Positions 10,510-21,443 are shown, numbered from the stretch's first letter. The stretch: DNA of 64,000 bases from Pegethrix bostrychoides GSE-TBD4-15B (GCA_019359155.1 JAHHHV010000092.1:30048-94047); one strand, 5' to 3'. The notes: a model not told the origin generated them from the sequence alone. A program made the numbers and translations.

Positions 10510-10788
10510 ATGTCTCGCTCACTCAAAAAAGGGCCGTTTGTGGCCGACCACCTGCTCAGTAAAATCGAAGCCCTTAATGTCAAAGGCGACAAACAGGTAA
10601 TCAAAACCTGGTCACGGGCTTCCACCATCCTGCCCCAAATGATTGGCCATACAATTGCCGTTCATAACGGGCGGCAGCATGTGCCGGTCTATGTCAGCGA
10701 ACAGATGGTGGGTCATAAGCTGGGCGAGTTTGCCCCCACCCGCACGTTTCGAGGTCACGCCAAAAGTGACAAAAAGGCTCGTCGTTAG
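10510..10788 (+). CDS. rpsS: 30S ribosomal protein S19
   Basis: A 92-residue S19 of the small-subunit head. The canonical opening [10 protein letters not shown] and the block [16 protein letters not shown] are both present. Length is normal. Confidence 0.97.
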   Translation: MSRSLKKGPFVADHLLSKIEALNVKGDKQVIKTWSRASTILPQMIGHTIAVHNGRQHVPVYVSEQMVGHKLGEFAPTRTFRGHAKSDKKARR

Positions 10789-10840
10789 ATAGTTCAGTAG
10801 TTGGCGATTGGCAAAAGGTAAATCGCTTAAGGAGAATGTT

Positions 10841-11200
10841 ATGCCTGTTGCAAGTGAAGAAGTTAAAGCGATTGCCCGGTACATCCGGATGTCACCCTTC
10901 AAGGTGCGGCGGGTGCTCGATCAAATCCGGGGGCGCTCCTATCGAGAAGCGCTGATCATCCTGGAGTTTATGCCCTACAGAGCCTGTGAGCCCATCCTTA
11001 AGGTGTTGCGTTCAGCCGTCGCCAACGCAGAGCATAACGTCGGATACGCCCCTGCCGATTTGATTATCACCCAGGCTTTTGCTGATCAAGGCCCAGTTTT
11101 GAAGCGGTTCCGGCCTCGCGCTCAGGGGCGAGCCTACCAGATTCGCAAGCCGACCTGCCACATTACAATCGCAGTCGGACTGGGCGCTGAAGAAGAGTAG
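10841..11200 (+). CDS. rplV: 50S ribosomal protein L22
   Basis: A 119-residue L22 of the exit tunnel. ATG 10841 is preceded by AAGGAG with a 6-nt spacer, whereas an upstream TTG at 10808 lacks support. The [17 protein letters not shown] segment and the conserved tunnel hairpin ending [18 protein letters not shown] are typical. Confidence 0.96.
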   Translation: MPVASEEVKAIARYIRMSPFKVRRVLDQIRGRSYREALIILEFMPYRACEPILKVLRSAVANAEHNVGYAPADLIITQAFADQGPVLKRFRPRAQGRAYQIRKPTCHITIAVGLGAEEE

Positions 11201-11243
11201 GCTATTTAGACTTATATAACCGCCTTTATCAAGGGGAAGTATC

Positions 11244-11996
11244 GTGGGACAGAAGATTCATCCAATTGGGTTTCGGCTCGGAATTACGCAGGAGCACCAG
11301 TCACGCTGGTATGCTGACGCAAGCCGCAACCCTAAGCTTTTACAAGAAGACTACACAATCCGCAATTTCTTGGAAACCAATCCCTTTAAGCTGAAGAGCT
11401 TGGACAGTCCAGGAATTTCTAAGATCCGCATTGAGCGTAAGGCCGATCAGATTGATTTGGAAATCCATACCTCGCGTCCCGGCGTAATTGTCGGACGGGG
11501 CGGACAGGGGATTGAAGAGCTGCGCGTCAACCTACAAAAAGCGCTCAAAGACAGCAATCGCCAGATCCGGATTAACGTTGTGGAAGTGGCACGGGTTGAT
11601 GCCGATGCCACTCTGATTGCTGAAAGCATTGTGCGCGACCTAGAACGGCGGGTTTCGTTCCGGCGGGTGGTGCGTCAGGCGATTCAGCGCGCCCAGCGGG
11701 CTGGAATCGAAGGCATCAAAATTCAAATCGGTGGTCGGCTCAACGGCGCAGAAATTGCCCGCACCGAATCGACCCGCGAAGGCAAAGTGCCGCTCCATAC
11801 GCTCAGAGCTGACATCGACTACGCCAACCGCACCGCTCAGACCATCTACGGCATTCTAGGCGTGAAGGTTTGGGTATTCAAGGGCGAAATCATTCCGGGT
11901 CAAGAGGATCTCGCTCAGCCTGCTAACGCTCAGCCCCGTCGTCGCCAGCAGCAGCAGCGTCGCCGTCAGTTTGAAGATCGATCCAACGAGGGATAG
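11244..11996 (+). CDS. rpsC: 30S ribosomal protein S3
   Basis: A 250-residue S3 starting at GTG 11244 behind AAGGGGA. It contains a KH domain with the [13 protein letters not shown]xxG loop and the S3 C-terminal domain. The last 25 residues are a lineage-specific Arg/Gln-rich tail ([12 protein letters not shown]). Confidence 0.97.
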   Translation: MGQKIHPIGFRLGITQEHQSRWYADASRNPKLLQEDYTIRNFLETNPFKLKSLDSPGISKIRIERKADQIDLEIHTSRPGVIVGRGGQGIEELRVNLQKALKDSNRQIRINVVEVARVDADATLIAESIVRDLERRVSFRRVVRQAIQRAQRAGIEGIKIQIGGRLNGAEIARTESTREGKVPLHTLRADIDYANRTAQTIYGILGVKVWVFKGEIIPGQEDLAQPANAQPRRRQQQQRRRQFEDRSNEG

Positions 11997-12001
11997 CCAC
12001 T

Positions 12002-12421
12002 ATGTTAAGTCCTAGAAGAACTAAATTCCGCAAGCAGCATCGGGGTCGAATGAGAGGCATGGCGACTGCGGGCAACGAAATTAACTTTGGCGAGTTTGCG
12101 CTTCAGGCGCTCGAACCTTCCTGGATTACGGCTCGTCAGATTGAAGCCAGCCGTCGCGCCATGACCCGATATATCCGTCGGGGTGGCAAAATCTGGATTC
12201 GCATCTTCCCTGATAAGCCTGTCACCATGCGCCCTGCTGAAACCCGGATGGGTTCCGGTAAAGGTAATCCCGAGTTCTGGGTGGCCGTGGTCAAGCCCGG
12301 TCGGATCATGTTCGAGATTGCGGGTGTTTCAGAAGAGATCGCCAAAGAAGCGATGCGGCTAGCGCAGTACAAGCTGCCAATCAAGACCAAATTTATTACG
12401 CGTCAAGCGGAGGAGTCGTAA
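12002..12421 (+). CDS. rplP: 50S ribosomal protein L16
   Basis: A 139-residue L16 near the A-site tRNA elbow. The start [18 protein letters not shown] and the [18 protein letters not shown] block, including the arginine region that is often hydroxylated, are intact. It begins 5 nt after rpsC. Confidence 0.97.
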   Translation: MLSPRRTKFRKQHRGRMRGMATAGNEINFGEFALQALEPSWITARQIEASRRAMTRYIRRGGKIWIRIFPDKPVTMRPAETRMGSGKGNPEFWVAVVKPGRIMFEIAGVSEEIAKEAMRLAQYKLPIKTKFITRQAEES

Positions 12422-12423
12422 TT

Positions 12424-12660
12424 ATGCCTCTCCCCAAAATTGAGGAAGTTCGTGAACTCAACGACCAAGAACTCAATGATCGGATTGCGGCCACCAAGAA
12501 AGAGCTGTTTCAACTCCGCTTTCAAAAAGCCACCCGTCAGCTTGAGAAGCCCCATCAGTTTAAGCATCTGCGGCATCGGTTGGCACAGCTTATGACCTTG
12601 GAACAAGAGCGAAAATTAGCCCAGTCAGCAGGCCAGTCAGCAGCCACCCCGGAGGATTAA
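12424..12660 (+). CDS. rpmC: 50S ribosomal protein L29
   Basis: A 78-residue L29 made of two predicted helices (EEVRELNDQELNDRI and KELFQLRFQKATRQLE). It starts 2 nt after rplP. The C-terminus carries a short Ala/Gln extension (AQSAGQSAATPED). Confidence 0.95.
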   Translation: MPLPKIEEVRELNDQELNDRIAATKKELFQLRFQKATRQLEKPHQFKHLRHRLAQLMTLEQERKLAQSAGQSAATPED

Positions 12661-12663
12661 GCA

Positions 12664-12915
12664 ATGGCAATTAAACAGCGCGTTGGCGTTGTCGTCAGCG
12701 ACAAAATGGACAAAACCGTGGTGGTCGCCATTGAAAGCCGCGCCCCTCACCCTAAATACCTGAAGATCATGGCTCGCACCAAGCGATATAAAGCTCATGA
12801 CGAAGAGAACAAGTGCAAGAAAGGCGATCGCGTCCGGATTCAGGAAACTCGCCCGCTCAGCCGCACTAAATGCTGGGAAGTCATTGACATTCTTAGCCAG
12901 ACCTCTAACGGGTAA
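12664..12915 (+). CDS. rpsQ: 30S ribosomal protein S17
   Basis: An 83-residue S17 OB-fold protein with the conserved [17 protein letters not shown] and [18 protein letters not shown] blocks. It lies 3 nt after rpmC. The gene holds the only exact HIP1 octamer (12824-12831) I found in the first 55 kb. Confidence 0.96.
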   Translation: MAIKQRVGVVVSDKMDKTVVVAIESRAPHPKYLKIMARTKRYKAHDEENKCKKGDRVRIQETRPLSRTKCWEVIDILSQTSNG

Positions 12916-12976
12916 TTTTGCAGTCTGTCATTAACGCAGCGATTTTATAACGAGAGGCAGCCAAGAGAGGCGAACT

Positions 12977-13342
12977 ATGATTCAGCAAGAGAGCTATTTG
13001 AATGTGGCGGACAACAGCGGCGCACGCAAGCTCATGTGCATCCGCGTGCTGGGCGGCAACCGCCGCTATGCGGGCGTAGGCGACGTGATTATTGCAGTCG
13101 TCAAAGATGCAATCCCCAACATGGCCGTCAAAAAGTCAGATGTGGTGCGGGCAGTCGTCGTGCGCACCCGCAAAGGACTGCGTCGAGATACCGGCATGAG
13201 CATTCGGTTTGACGATAACGCCGCCGTGATCATCAACGCAGAAGGCAACCCCAGAGGCACGCGCGTCTTTGGCCCAGTGGCTCGCGAACTGCGCGACAAA
13301 AACTTTACCAAAATCGTTTCGTTGGCTCCGGAGGTGCTCTAA
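12977..13342 (+). CDS. rplN: 50S ribosomal protein L14
   Basis: A 121-residue L14 opening [18 protein letters not shown], the most conserved L14 signature. Its stop codon abuts the rplX start with no spacer, and the rplX ribosome binding site GGAGG lies inside the last codons of rplN. Confidence 0.97.
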   Translation: MIQQESYLNVADNSGARKLMCIRVLGGNRRYAGVGDVIIAVVKDAIPNMAVKKSDVVRAVVVRTRKGLRRDTGMSIRFDDNAAVIINAEGNPRGTRVFGPVARELRDKNFTKIVSLAPEVL

Positions 13343-13687
13343 ATGACGAAAGCTAAAGCGCCCGTGCGATACAAAATGCACATTAAAAAAGGCGATACAG
13401 TTCAAATCATCACTGGCAGCGACAAGGGCAAAGTCGGTGAGGTGATGCAGACCTTCCCAAAAACCAGCAAGGTAATAGTGCAGGGTGTAAACGTGAAAAC
13501 TAAGCATGTCAAACCCCAGCAGGAAGGTGAGTCCGGACAGATCACGACGTTTGAGGTGCCCATCCACAGCTCCAACGTCATGCTCTACTCCACCAAAGAA
13601 AAGACGGTCAGTCGCATCTGCTACACCTTTAATGACGAAGGCCGCAAGGTGCGAATGCTGAAAAAAACTGGCGAAATTATTGATTAA
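13343..13687 (+). CDS. rplX: 50S ribosomal protein L24
   Basis: A 114-residue L24, an assembly-initiator protein, with a KOW motif ([20 protein letters not shown]) and the NVKTKHVKP segment. Its start directly follows the rplN stop, so coupled translation is likely. Confidence 0.96.
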   Translation: MTKAKAPVRYKMHIKKGDTVQIITGSDKGKVGEVMQTFPKTSKVIVQGVNVKTKHVKPQQEGESGQITTFEVPIHSSNVMLYSTKEKTVSRICYTFNDEGRKVRMLKKTGEIID

Positions 13688-13727
13688 CGCTCCCTGACCA
13701 AGACCAGGGAAATGCAGGAGAAATTCT

Positions 13728-14273
13728 ATGACAGATAGCCTCAAGACGCTCTACAAAGAGAAAGTTGTACCCCAGCTGATCGAGCAGTTCCAATATGAGA
13801 ATCCGCATCAGGTTCCCAAGCTAGTGAAGGTGACGATCAACAGAGGCTTGGGCGAGGCCGCTCAAAACGCCAAAGCCCTGGAATCCTCGATCAACGAGGT
13901 GGCGATCATCACTGGTCAAAGGCCTGTCGTCACTCGCGCCAAGAAGGCCATTGCCGGCTTCAAGCTGCGGAAAGGAATGCCGGTGGGAATCATGGTGACG
14001 CTGCGCTCCGACCGGATGTACGCCTTTTTAAATCGCTTTATCAACCTGTCACTGCCTCGGATTCGTGACTTTCGCGGCATTAGCCCCAAAAGCTTTGACG
14101 GACGCGGCAACTACACGCTGGGCGTACGCGAACAGCTAATTTTTCCAGAAGTTCAGTACGACAGCATTGATCAGATTCGTGGGATGGATATTTCGATCAT
14201 CACGACTGCAAATACCGATGAAGAAGGGCGGGCGCTGCTGAAGGCGCTGGGAATGCCCTTCCGAGACAATTGA
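13728..14273 (+). CDS. rplE: 50S ribosomal protein L5
   Basis: A 181-residue L5 that binds 5S rRNA. Recognised by [18 protein letters not shown], the basic stretch [16 protein letters not shown], and the C-terminal [17 protein letters not shown]. Preceded by AGGAG. Confidence 0.97.
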   Translation: MTDSLKTLYKEKVVPQLIEQFQYENPHQVPKLVKVTINRGLGEAAQNAKALESSINEVAIITGQRPVVTRAKKAIAGFKLRKGMPVGIMVTLRSDRMYAFLNRFINLSLPRIRDFRGISPKSFDGRGNYTLGVREQLIFPEVQYDSIDQIRGMDISIITTANTDEEGRALLKALGMPFRDN

Positions 14274-14294
14274 GGCAGCAATTAAGGGGAAACT

Positions 14295-14696
14295 ATGGCG
14301 GCTAACGACACAATTTCAGATATGCTGACGCGGATTCGCAACGCGAACCTAGCGCGGCACCAAACAACCGAAGTTCCGGCGACCAAGATGACCCGCAGCA
14401 TTGCCAAAGTGCTGCAAGAAGAAGGCTTCATCGTCGAATTTAGCGAGAAAGAAGAAGGCGTTAAAAAAGACCTGGTCATTGCGCTCAAGTACAAGGGCAA
14501 AAACCGCCAGCCAATTATCAACGCCTTGAAGCGGATCAGCAAACCCGGTCTGCGGGTCTATGCCAACCGCAAAGAGCTGCCCCGCGTCTTGGGCGGCATC
14601 GGCATTGCGATCATCTCCACCTCCAGCGGCATCATGACCGACCGAGATGCTCGCAAGCAGGGACTAGGGGGAGAAGTGCTGTGTTACATCTGGTAG
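14295..14696 (+). CDS. rpsH: 30S ribosomal protein S8
   Basis: A 133-residue S8 with the N-terminal [16 protein letters not shown] and the RNA-binding C-terminal [21 protein letters not shown]14, which lies between L5 and S8 in many bacteria, is absent, as is usual in cyanobacteria. Confidence 0.97.
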   Translation: MAANDTISDMLTRIRNANLARHQTTEVPATKMTRSIAKVLQEEGFIVEFSEKEEGVKKDLVIALKYKGKNRQPIINALKRISKPGLRVYANRKELPRVLGGIGIAIISTSSGIMTDRDARKQGLGGEVLCYIW

Positions 14697-14732
14697 AGCG
14701 GCCTGCCGCTAAGCTGTCTAGGAGAGAAGATC

Positions 14733-15272
14733 ATGTCTCGTATTGGTAAACGCCCGATTCCGGTGCCCAAAAATGTGACGGTGACGATTGCTGGCCAAAG
14801 CGTAGAGGTCAAAGGCCCTAAAGGCGAGCTGGCTCGCACCTTACCCAGTGAGGTCGAGGTCTTGCAGGAAGACGGCACTATCTTAGTGAACCGCCGCAGC
14901 GAATCTCGCCCGGCTCGTCAGCGACATGGGCTATGCCGCACGCTGGTGGCTAACATGGTAGAAGGTGTATCGCAGGGATTTCAGCGCAAGCTAGAAATTC
15001 AGGGCGTAGGCTACCGGGCGCAGGTGCAGGGTCGCAACTTAATTCTGAGCGTTGGCTACAGCCATCCGGTGCAGATTGAACCACCCGACGGCATTCAGCT
15101 CGCGGTCGAAAACAACACCAACGTAATTGTCAGCGGCATTAACAAAGAGATTGTCGGCAATATCGCCGCTCAGATTCGAGCCGTGCGTCCACCAGAACCA
15201 TATAAGGGCAAAGGGATTCGCTACGCTGGCGAGATGGTCAGACGTAAGGCCGGTAAGGCAGGGAAGAAATAA
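14733..15272 (+). CDS. rplF: 50S ribosomal protein L6
   Basis: A 179-residue L6 with tandem alpha/beta domains, starting [11 protein letters not shown]. The second-domain signature [16 protein letters not shown] is close to the C-terminus. Confidence 0.97.
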   Translation: MSRIGKRPIPVPKNVTVTIAGQSVEVKGPKGELARTLPSEVEVLQEDGTILVNRRSESRPARQRHGLCRTLVANMVEGVSQGFQRKLEIQGVGYRAQVQGRNLILSVGYSHPVQIEPPDGIQLAVENNTNVIVSGINKEIVGNIAAQIRAVRPPEPYKGKGIRYAGEMVRRKAGKAGKK

Positions 15273-15275
15273 ACT

Positions 15276-15638
15276 ATGAAAATGACCCGCAAAGAAGCCA
15301 CACAGCGCCGCCACAGCCGCGTCCGTCGCGTGGTTACAGGCACCTCAGAACGCCCTCGTCTGGCGGTCTATCGCTCCAACCAGCATATCTATGCTCAGCT
15401 AATCGACGATAGCCAGCACTGCACGATTGTCTCCGCCTCTACCGTGGAAGCAGAGCTGCGCGCTGAGCTAGAGCGAGGTTCAACCTGTGGTGCTTCAGCT
15501 CAGGTTGGTAAACTGATTGCCGAACGCGCCAAGGCCAAGGGTGTTGAGCAAGTTGTCTTTGACCGGGGTGGCAATCTGTATCATGGCCGAGTCAAAGCAT
15601 TGGCTGACGCTGCTCGAGAAGGTGGTCTCAGCTTCTAG
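15276..15638 (+). CDS. rplR: 50S ribosomal protein L18
   Basis: A 120-residue L18, a 5S rRNA-binding protein, with the [17 protein letters not shown] block and the C-terminal [16 protein letters not shown]. It starts 3 nt after rplF. Confidence 0.97.
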   Translation: MKMTRKEATQRRHSRVRRVVTGTSERPRLAVYRSNQHIYAQLIDDSQHCTIVSASTVEAELRAELERGSTCGASAQVGKLIAERAKAKGVEQVVFDRGGNLYHGRVKALADAAREGGLSF

Positions 15639-15689
15639 TCACGAATTTTAATCAGGACAAGAGGACGCAAACCGCGAAGGGAAAGCAAA

Positions 15690-16211
15690 ATGGCGAATCG
15701 TCGCAAGAACAACAAGGCAAAAGAAAAAGAGACTGACTGGCAGGAACGAGTTGTCCAAATCCGCCGGGTCACAAAGGTGGTCAAAGGCGGTAAAAAACTC
15801 AGCTTCCGCGCCATTGTCGTTGTGGGTAATGAGAAAGGGCAGGTTGGGGTTGGGGTTGGCAAGGCCAGCGACGTGATTGGCGCGGTTCGTAAGGGCGTGG
15901 CCGATGGCAAAAAGCATCTAGTTGACGTGCCGCTGACCAAAGCTAACTCGATTCCTCATCCAGTGAACGGCGCGGGCGGCGGCGCTAAGGTGATGATGCG
16001 TCCGGCCTCTCCTGGTACTGGGGTGATCGCGGGCGGTGCGGTGCGAACTGTTTTGGAGCTAGCAGGAGTCAAAAACATTTTGGCGAAGCAACTCGGTTCG
16101 GGTAACCCCTTGAACAATGCTAGAGCAGCAACTAACGCACTGTCTTCGCTTCGCACCTTCTCAGAAGTGGCTGAAGAGCGTGGGATTCCGCTGGAAAGCC
16201 TCTACGCTTAG
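15690..16211 (+). CDS. rpsE: 30S ribosomal protein S5
   Basis: A 173-residue S5, a fidelity protein at the mRNA entrance. The double-stranded RNA-binding fold motif [17 protein letters not shown] is intact. L30, which follows S5 in many bacteria, is absent, matching cyanobacteria and plastids. Confidence 0.97.
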   Translation: MANRRKNNKAKEKETDWQERVVQIRRVTKVVKGGKKLSFRAIVVVGNEKGQVGVGVGKASDVIGAVRKGVADGKKHLVDVPLTKANSIPHPVNGAGGGAKVMMRPASPGTGVIAGGAVRTVLELAGVKNILAKQLGSGNPLNNARAATNALSSLRTFSEVAEERGIPLESLYA

Positions 16212-16264
16212 TTATTTGTCGCACAGAATCTCTTGAACAGAATTATACAGAACCAAGGATAGCC

Positions 16265-16711
16265 ATGAGATTGCAAGACGCAGTTCCCCAACCAGGATCT
16301 CAAAAGCGTAAGCGACGGGTCGGTCGCGGCATTGCAGCCGGTCAAGGCGCAAGCTGCGGCTTTGGGATGCGGGGTCAAAAATCACGCTCTGGTCGCCCGA
16401 CTCGACCTGGATTTGAAGGGGGGCAAATGCCACTCTACCGCCGGATTCCCAAGCTGAAGCATTTCCCGCTGATCAACCGCCAGCAGTACACGATCATCAA
16501 CGTAGACGATTTGGCCAATCTGCCGAAGGGCATGGAAGTCAACCTGGCCGCTTTAATCGAAGCCGGGATTGTCACTGCCGATGACGGCCCGCTGAAAGTC
16601 TTAGGAGACGGTGAGTTGGCGGTCGCACTAACGGTCAAAGCAGCGGCTTTTACCGCGACTGCCAAGCAGAAAATTGAGGCGGCGGGCGGCACCTGCGAGT
16701 TGCTTCCCTAG
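16265..16711 (+). CDS. rplO: 50S ribosomal protein L15
   Basis: A 148-residue L15 with the glycine/arginine-rich N-terminus ([17 protein letters not shown]) and the conserved [16 protein letters not shown] 120-nt gap to secY follows, holding a 13-bp direct repeat GCTCAGGCTATGA at 16736 and 16751. Confidence 0.97.
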   Translation: MRLQDAVPQPGSQKRKRRVGRGIAAGQGASCGFGMRGQKSRSGRPTRPGFEGGQMPLYRRIPKLKHFPLINRQQYTIINVDDLANLPKGMEVNLAALIEAGIVTADDGPLKVLGDGELAVALTVKAAAFTATAKQKIEAAGGTCELLP

Positions 16712-16831
16712 CGCTAGGCTGCTGCGCCACTGAACGCTCAGGCTATGACTGCTCAGGCTATGATTAAGGCGGCGGCTTTCCAGTCTGATGCTGCCTGAGT
16801 TCGACCAGGTTTTGAGGAATTAATTTTAACT

Positions 16832-18142
16832 ATGGTAGTCAACCGCGACAAAGCTCCGACCGCTCAGGAGACGTTTATGCAGATGGCTCAGGCAGCCGGA
16901 CTTCGAGGTCGGCTGCTTCTGACTATCGGGATGTTGCTATTAATTCGCTTAGGCATCTACATTCCCGTGCCGGGGATCGACCGAGCAGCATTTCAGGCTG
17001 GCTTGCAGGGCAGCGGCTTGGGCAATATTATCGGCGTTTTGGATGTATTGGCAGGCGGCGGCATTTCGGCGCTGGGAATTTTTGCGCTGGGCATCCTACC
17101 ATACATCAACGCCTCGATCATTATTCAGCTGATGACCACTGCGCTTCCGAGTCTGGAGGATTTGCAGAAGAACGAAGGCGAGGCAGGGCGACGCAAGATC
17201 TCGCAGATTACCCGCTATGTGGCTCTGGTCTGGGCGATTTTCCAGAGCTTTGGCATCGCGCTGTTTGTGAATAACTACGCGCTCAATCCTGGCCCGACCT
17301 TCATTGCCCAGACCGTGCTAGCCCTGACCACAGGCTCGATGTTCGTAATGTGGGTGGGTGAGCTCATCACAGAACGCGGCATCGGCAACGGCGCCTCCCT
17401 GCTCATTTTTATCGGCATTGTCTCAACACTGCCCCGTTCGCTAGGGCAAACAATCGAGCTAGCCCAGTCTGGAGATCGTGGCGTGGTAGGCGGCGTGATC
17501 ATTCTGATGCTAGTTTTCTTAGTGATGATTGTCGGGATTGTGTTCGTGCAGGAAGGAACTCGACGGATTCCGATTCTGTCAGCCCGTCGGCAGGTCGGGC
17601 GCAAGCTGTACCTAGAGAAAAGCAGCTATTTGCCCCTACGGCTTAACCAAGGCGGTGTTATGCCGATTATTTTTGCTTCGATGGTGCTGTTTTTGCCCGC
17701 ATCGGTTGCCCAGTTCTTTCGAGGCAACGAGGTGCTGAATCAGATCATTGCCTACCTGAGTCCAGGACACTGGATCTATATCCTGGTCTACCTGACGTTG
17801 ATCTTATTCTTCAGCTATTTTTACGCCTCGCTGATTGTTAACCCGGTTGATATGTCCCAAAACCTCAAGAAGATGGGAGCCAGCATTCCAGGAATCCGAC
17901 CGGGTAAAGCCACCAGCGAATATATCGAGCGCGTCCTGAATCGCCTCACATTCTTGGGTGCTATTTTCTTGGGACTAGTGGCAATCATCCCGACTGCGGT
18001 GGAAAGCGCGACCGGAATCCGCACCTTCCAGGGCTTGGGCGCAACCTCACTTTTGATTCTAGTCGGCGTGGCAATTGACACGGCCAAGCAAATCCAGACC
18101 TACGTAATCTCGCAGCGCTATGAAGGGATGGTGAAACAATAG
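16832..18142 (+). CDS. secY: Protein translocase subunit SecY
   Basis: A 436-residue channel-forming subunit with ten predicted membrane segments, serving both plasma and thylakoid membranes in cyanobacteria. Recognised by the plug region LGIFALGILPYINASIIIQL, the ITERGIGNG loop and the cytoplasmic KKMGASIPGIRPG segment. Its stop codon overlaps the adk start by one base. Confidence 0.97.
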   Translation: MVVNRDKAPTAQETFMQMAQAAGLRGRLLLTIGMLLLIRLGIYIPVPGIDRAAFQAGLQGSGLGNIIGVLDVLAGGGISALGIFALGILPYINASIIIQLMTTALPSLEDLQKNEGEAGRRKISQITRYVALVWAIFQSFGIALFVNNYALNPGPTFIAQTVLALTTGSMFVMWVGELITERGIGNGASLLIFIGIVSTLPRSLGQTIELAQSGDRGVVGGVIILMLVFLVMIVGIVFVQEGTRRIPILSARRQVGRKLYLEKSSYLPLRLNQGGVMPIIFASMVLFLPASVAQFFRGNEVLNQIIAYLSPGHWIYILVYLTLILFFSYFYASLIVNPVDMSQNLKKMGASIPGIRPGKATSEYIERVLNRLTFLGAIFLGLVAIIPTAVESATGIRTFQGLGATSLLILVGVAIDTAKQIQTYVISQRYEGMVKQ

Positions 18143-18738
18143 TGGTTCGACTTATTTTTCTAGGGCCACCCGGCGCAGGCAAAGGAACTCAGGCGCAGAC
18201 TGTCGCAAAGCTGCATCACATCCCGCATATCTCGACGGGCGATATCCTCCGCAGCGCCGTGGCCGAGAAAACCGAGTTGGGGCTCAAGGCTCAGACATAC
18301 ATGGAAGCGGGCGAGCTGGTTCCAGATCAGCTGATTTTAGATTTGGTAGAGGCGAGGCTTAACCAGACTGATGCTAGAACAGGCTGGATTCTGGATGGCT
18401 TTCCGCGCACGGTTAATCAGGCGATTTTTTTAGAGAGCCTGCTAGAGCGGCTTCAACAAGCCTGCAATCATGTAGTCAACTTTGAAGTGCCTGATGAAGT
18501 GCTAGTTTCACGGTTACTCGGTCGCGGTCGCACCGATGACACTGAAGAAGTGATTCGCAACCGGTTGGAGGTCTATCATCAGCAGACTGCCCCGCTGATC
18601 GGCTTTTATCAAGAGCGCCAGCAGCTTGTGTCTGTTGATGGCGATCAGCCAATTGCATCAATTAATCAGCAGCTAAATGAGCTGACTCAGCGCGGCCCCG
18701 GAACAGGCAAAACCTCTACGCAAGCCCCGAATTCTTGA
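18142..18738 (+). CDS. adk: Adenylate kinase
   Basis: Converts ATP and AMP to two ADP. The 198-residue protein has the P-loop GPPGAGKGTQ near its N-terminus and the DGFPRT motif. The LID between LLGRGRTDDTEE and the following helix is short, so this is a short-form enzyme without the zinc-binding LID. The start is GTG 18142, sharing the last base of the secY stop. A polar C-terminal tail follows the last helix. Confidence 0.95.
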   Translation: MVRLIFLGPPGAGKGTQAQTVAKLHHIPHISTGDILRSAVAEKTELGLKAQTYMEAGELVPDQLILDLVEARLNQTDARTGWILDGFPRTVNQAIFLESLLERLQQACNHVVNFEVPDEVLVSRLLGRGRTDDTEEVIRNRLEVYHQQTAPLIGFYQERQQLVSVDGDQPIASINQQLNELTQRGPGTGKTSTQAPNS

Positions 18739-18836
18739 TATTTGTTAGCCTAGAGTACGCAGCAGTTAAGTCGATACTGCTCACAAGGGTTGTTTCATTT
18801 TCATTCGGTTACCCTCATAAACATTAGGAGATTGAA

Positions 18837-19061
18837 TTGTCCAAGCAAGATTTGATTGAGATGGAAGGGACGGTAACGGATTCATTGCCGAATGCTATGT
18901 TTCGAGTTGATCTAGACAACGGCTTTAACGTTCTAGCCCATATTTCAGGCAAGATTCGCCGCAATTACATCAAGATTCTACCGGGTGATCGCGTCAAGGT
19001 AGAGCTGACGCCCTATGACTTGACCAAAGGCCGGATTACCTACAGACTGCGGAAAAAGTAG
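18837..19061 (+). CDS. infA: Translation initiation factor IF-1
   Basis: A 74-residue single OB-fold factor that occupies the ribosomal A site during initiation. TTG 18837 is the start: TAGGAG lies 6 nt before it and the product reads [21 protein letters not shown], as in other cyanobacteria. Confidence 0.95.
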   Translation: MSKQDLIEMEGTVTDSLPNAMFRVDLDNGFNVLAHISGKIRRNYIKILPGDRVKVELTPYDLTKGRITYRLRKK

Positions 19062-19174
19062 CAGATAGTTTAACTGTTGGCAATGCGGGTGGCAGCTCTA
19101 AAGCGATTTAATATTGACGGTTTTCTACGCTTTTGATATCATATTGAGTTTGTAGTGATTGGGTAACTAAGGAC

Positions 19175-19288
19175 ATGAAAGTCCGAGCGTCTGTGCGTAA
19201 GATGTGCGAAAAGTGCCGCGTGATTCGGCGGAAGGGCAGGGTCATGGTGATCTGCTCCAACCCGAAGCATAAGCAGCGCCAAGGCTAA
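19175..19288 (+). CDS. rpmJ: 50S ribosomal protein L36
   Basis: A 37-codon gene with the sequence expected of bacterial L36 ([14 protein letters not shown]...). The zinc-binding residues C11, C14, C27 and H32 are all present, so this is the zinc-containing form. It lies between infA and rpsM, as is typical. Confidence 0.96.
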   Translation: MKVRASVRKMCEKCRVIRRKGRVMVICSNPKHKQRQG

Positions 19289-19403
19289 CCTGAGATTCGA
19301 GATTTAGCGATAGCAGAAGCATCAAATCTGATCTGTCTGTTACTAATCTGTCTGTTAGCGACGAGTGAGCTGTAGCCGAGAACGAATTGGAGAGGATTAA
19401 AAA

Positions 19404-19787
19404 GTGGCGCGGATAGCTGGCGTAGACCTTCCACGCGACAAGCGTGTTGAAATTGGTCTGACTTATATTTATGGAATTGGGCCAACTCGCTCAAAGCAGG
19501 TCTTGGCTAAAACGGGTGTCAATCCTGATACTCGCGTTAAGGATTTGACCGATGCTGATTTGGCACTGTTGCGAGAATCAGTAGAAGGCGACTATCAGAT
19601 CGAAGGCGATCTGCGCCGCTGGGAGTCGATGAACATCAAGCGATTGATGGATATTGGTACCTATCGCGGTCGCCGTCACCGACTGGGATTGCCGGTAAGA
19701 GGTCAGCGCACTCGGACAAACGCCCGGACAAGACGGGGTGGTCGCCGGACTGTGGCTGGCAAGAAGAAAGCTCCCGGCAAGAAATAG
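19404..19787 (+). CDS. rpsM: 30S ribosomal protein S13
   Basis: A 127-residue S13 of the small-subunit head contacting P-site tRNA. It starts at GTG 19404 with [13 protein letters not shown]; the helix-hairpin-helix region ([14 protein letters not shown]) and the basic C-terminal [18 protein letters not shown] are present. A 202-nt gap follows, with a 7-bp hairpin (GCAGCTT/AAGCTGC, about 19812-19841) but no T-run. Confidence 0.97.
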   Translation: MARIAGVDLPRDKRVEIGLTYIYGIGPTRSKQVLAKTGVNPDTRVKDLTDADLALLRESVEGDYQIEGDLRRWESMNIKRLMDIGTYRGRRHRLGLPVRGQRTRTNARTRRGGRRTVAGKKKAPGKK

Positions 19788-19989
19788 CGCTGGTTTGGGT
19801 TACGGCAAGATGCAGCTTAAGGCTTTGATCCAAGCTGCTTGACCTGCGCTATTTTAGAGCGATTGATTTGGGCTTAGATTGCGTCTGCTGCAATTCGAGC
19901 AGAGGCATCCATCGGTATGGGCCAGGTTGGTTCTGGCAGGTGTCAGTTTTAGATTAACTCACTGAAGTTCTAGATTAGAGATAGGAAAT

Positions 19990-20385
19990 ATGGCCAGACA
20001 GCCGACAAGAAAATCGGGAACTAAAAAGCAAAAGCGGAATGTGCCTAATGGTGTCGCACATATTCAGTCTACGTTCAACAACACAATTGTGACGATCAGT
20101 GACGTGAATGGCGAGACCATTTCTTGGTCTTCCTCTGGCGCGAGCGGATTCAAAGGTGCCAAAAAAGGTACGCCCTATGCGGCTCAGACTGCGGCAGAAA
20201 ATGCAGCAAGGCGTGCGACCGATCAGGGAATGCGACAGATTGAGGTGATGGTGAGCGGCCCTGGTTCCGGTCGGGAAACCGCGATTCGGGCTTTGCAGGC
20301 TGTTGGATTAGAAATCACGCTAATCCGTGACGTTACGCCCATTCCGCACAATGGCTGTCGTCCGCCGAAGCGCCGTCGCGTCTAG
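19990..20385 (+). CDS. rpsK: 30S ribosomal protein S11
   Basis: A 131-residue S11 of the platform, with [15 protein letters not shown], the glycine loop [15 protein letters not shown] and the C-terminal [12 protein letters not shown]. Confidence 0.97.
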   Translation: MARQPTRKSGTKKQKRNVPNGVAHIQSTFNNTIVTISDVNGETISWSSSGASGFKGAKKGTPYAAQTAAENAARRATDQGMRQIEVMVSGPGSGRETAIRALQAVGLEITLIRDVTPIPHNGCRPPKRRRV

Positions 20386-20457
20386 CTCTGACTCCTAGAT
20401 TTACTACATCCAAGAATTAATTTGCTTTCCAGGGCTAAGGAGAAGGGAGGTTTGAGC

Positions 20458-21402
20458 GTGGCACAGTTTCAGGTTGAATGCGTAGAGTCGGATACTGGGG
20501 CGGATCGCAGCTCCTACAGTAAATTTGTGCTTGAGCCGCTAGAGCGCGGTCAGGGTATTACTGTGGGCAACGCGCTGCGTCGCATTCTGCTCTCTAACAT
20601 TGAGGGCGCGGCGGTGACTGCGGTGCGGATTGCAGGCGTGAGCCATGAGTTTATGACGATTCCAGGCGTGCGGGAAGACGTGCTGGATGTGCTGCTGAAC
20701 ATGAAGGAAGTAGTGCTGAAAAGCTATTCTGCTCCTCACATTGGCAGACTGAGAGTCGAAGGTCCAGCCACGATTACGGCTGGTCTATTTGACCTGCCTC
20801 AAGAGGTTCAGGTGATTGATCCAGATCAGTATATTGCGACTTTGGCCGCAGGATCAACGCTGGAAATGGAGTTTCGGGTTGAGAAAGGGGTTGGCTACCG
20901 GGCAATTGAGCGGAGTCGAGATGAAGGTTCGGCACTCGACTTTTTGCAGATTGACGCGATCTTTATGCCGGTTCGTAAAGTCAACTACACGATTGAAGAT
21001 GCGCGGCTGAACGGGTCAATTGGCAAAGATCGGCTGATTATGGAGGTCTGGACGAATGGCAGTCTGACTCCTCAAGAAGCGCTCAGCCAAGCCGCTGATA
21101 TCCTAGTTGGACTCTTTAACCCGCTGCGCGAAATTGACTTTGCGCCGATTGAAGATGACGGGGATGATGATGACGATCCGGCAAATCAGATTCCCATCGA
21201 AGAGCTACAGCTCTCGGTACGCGCCTACAACTGTCTAAAGCGGGCGCAAATTAACTCTGTCTCTGATCTGCTTGACTATACCCAGGAAGAGCTGCTGGAG
21301 ATCAAAAACTTCGGTGCTAAATCTGCTGAAGAGGTGATTCAGGCACTGCAAGACCGACTGGGGATTACCTTGCCTCACGACAAGTCCTCTCGCCCCACCT
21401 AA
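20458..21402 (+). CDS. rpoA: DNA-directed RNA polymerase subunit alpha
   Basis: A 314-residue alpha subunit. The N-terminal dimerisation domain includes LEPLERGQGITVGNALRRILL. An acidic linker (DDGDDDDD) leads to the C-terminal domain that contacts UP elements and activators (RAYNCLKRAQINSVSDLL). GTG 20458 follows AAGGGAGG by 7 nt; the nearby TTG 20452 is too close to that site, and the upstream TTG 20422 would add unsupported residues. Confidence 0.96.
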   Translation: MAQFQVECVESDTGADRSSYSKFVLEPLERGQGITVGNALRRILLSNIEGAAVTAVRIAGVSHEFMTIPGVREDVLDVLLNMKEVVLKSYSAPHIGRLRVEGPATITAGLFDLPQEVQVIDPDQYIATLAAGSTLEMEFRVEKGVGYRAIERSRDEGSALDFLQIDAIFMPVRKVNYTIEDARLNGSIGKDRLIMEVWTNGSLTPQEALSQAADILVGLFNPLREIDFAPIEDDGDDDDDPANQIPIEELQLSVRAYNCLKRAQINSVSDLLDYTQEELLEIKNFGAKSAEEVIQALQDRLGITLPHDKSSRPT

Positions 21403-21443
21403 GCCGTTACACCATACATTAGCTGCGTTGATTTACTAGAACT

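Noticed and set aside
13136..13744. 202-residue antisense ORF across rplN and rplX
   Set aside because: Shadow of ribosomal genes.
19788..19989. Possible tRNA or terminator between rpsM and rpsK
   Set aside because: A 7-bp hairpin exists but no T-run; no cloverleaf or TTCGA loop is visible. I found no tRNA or rRNA gene anywhere in the window.
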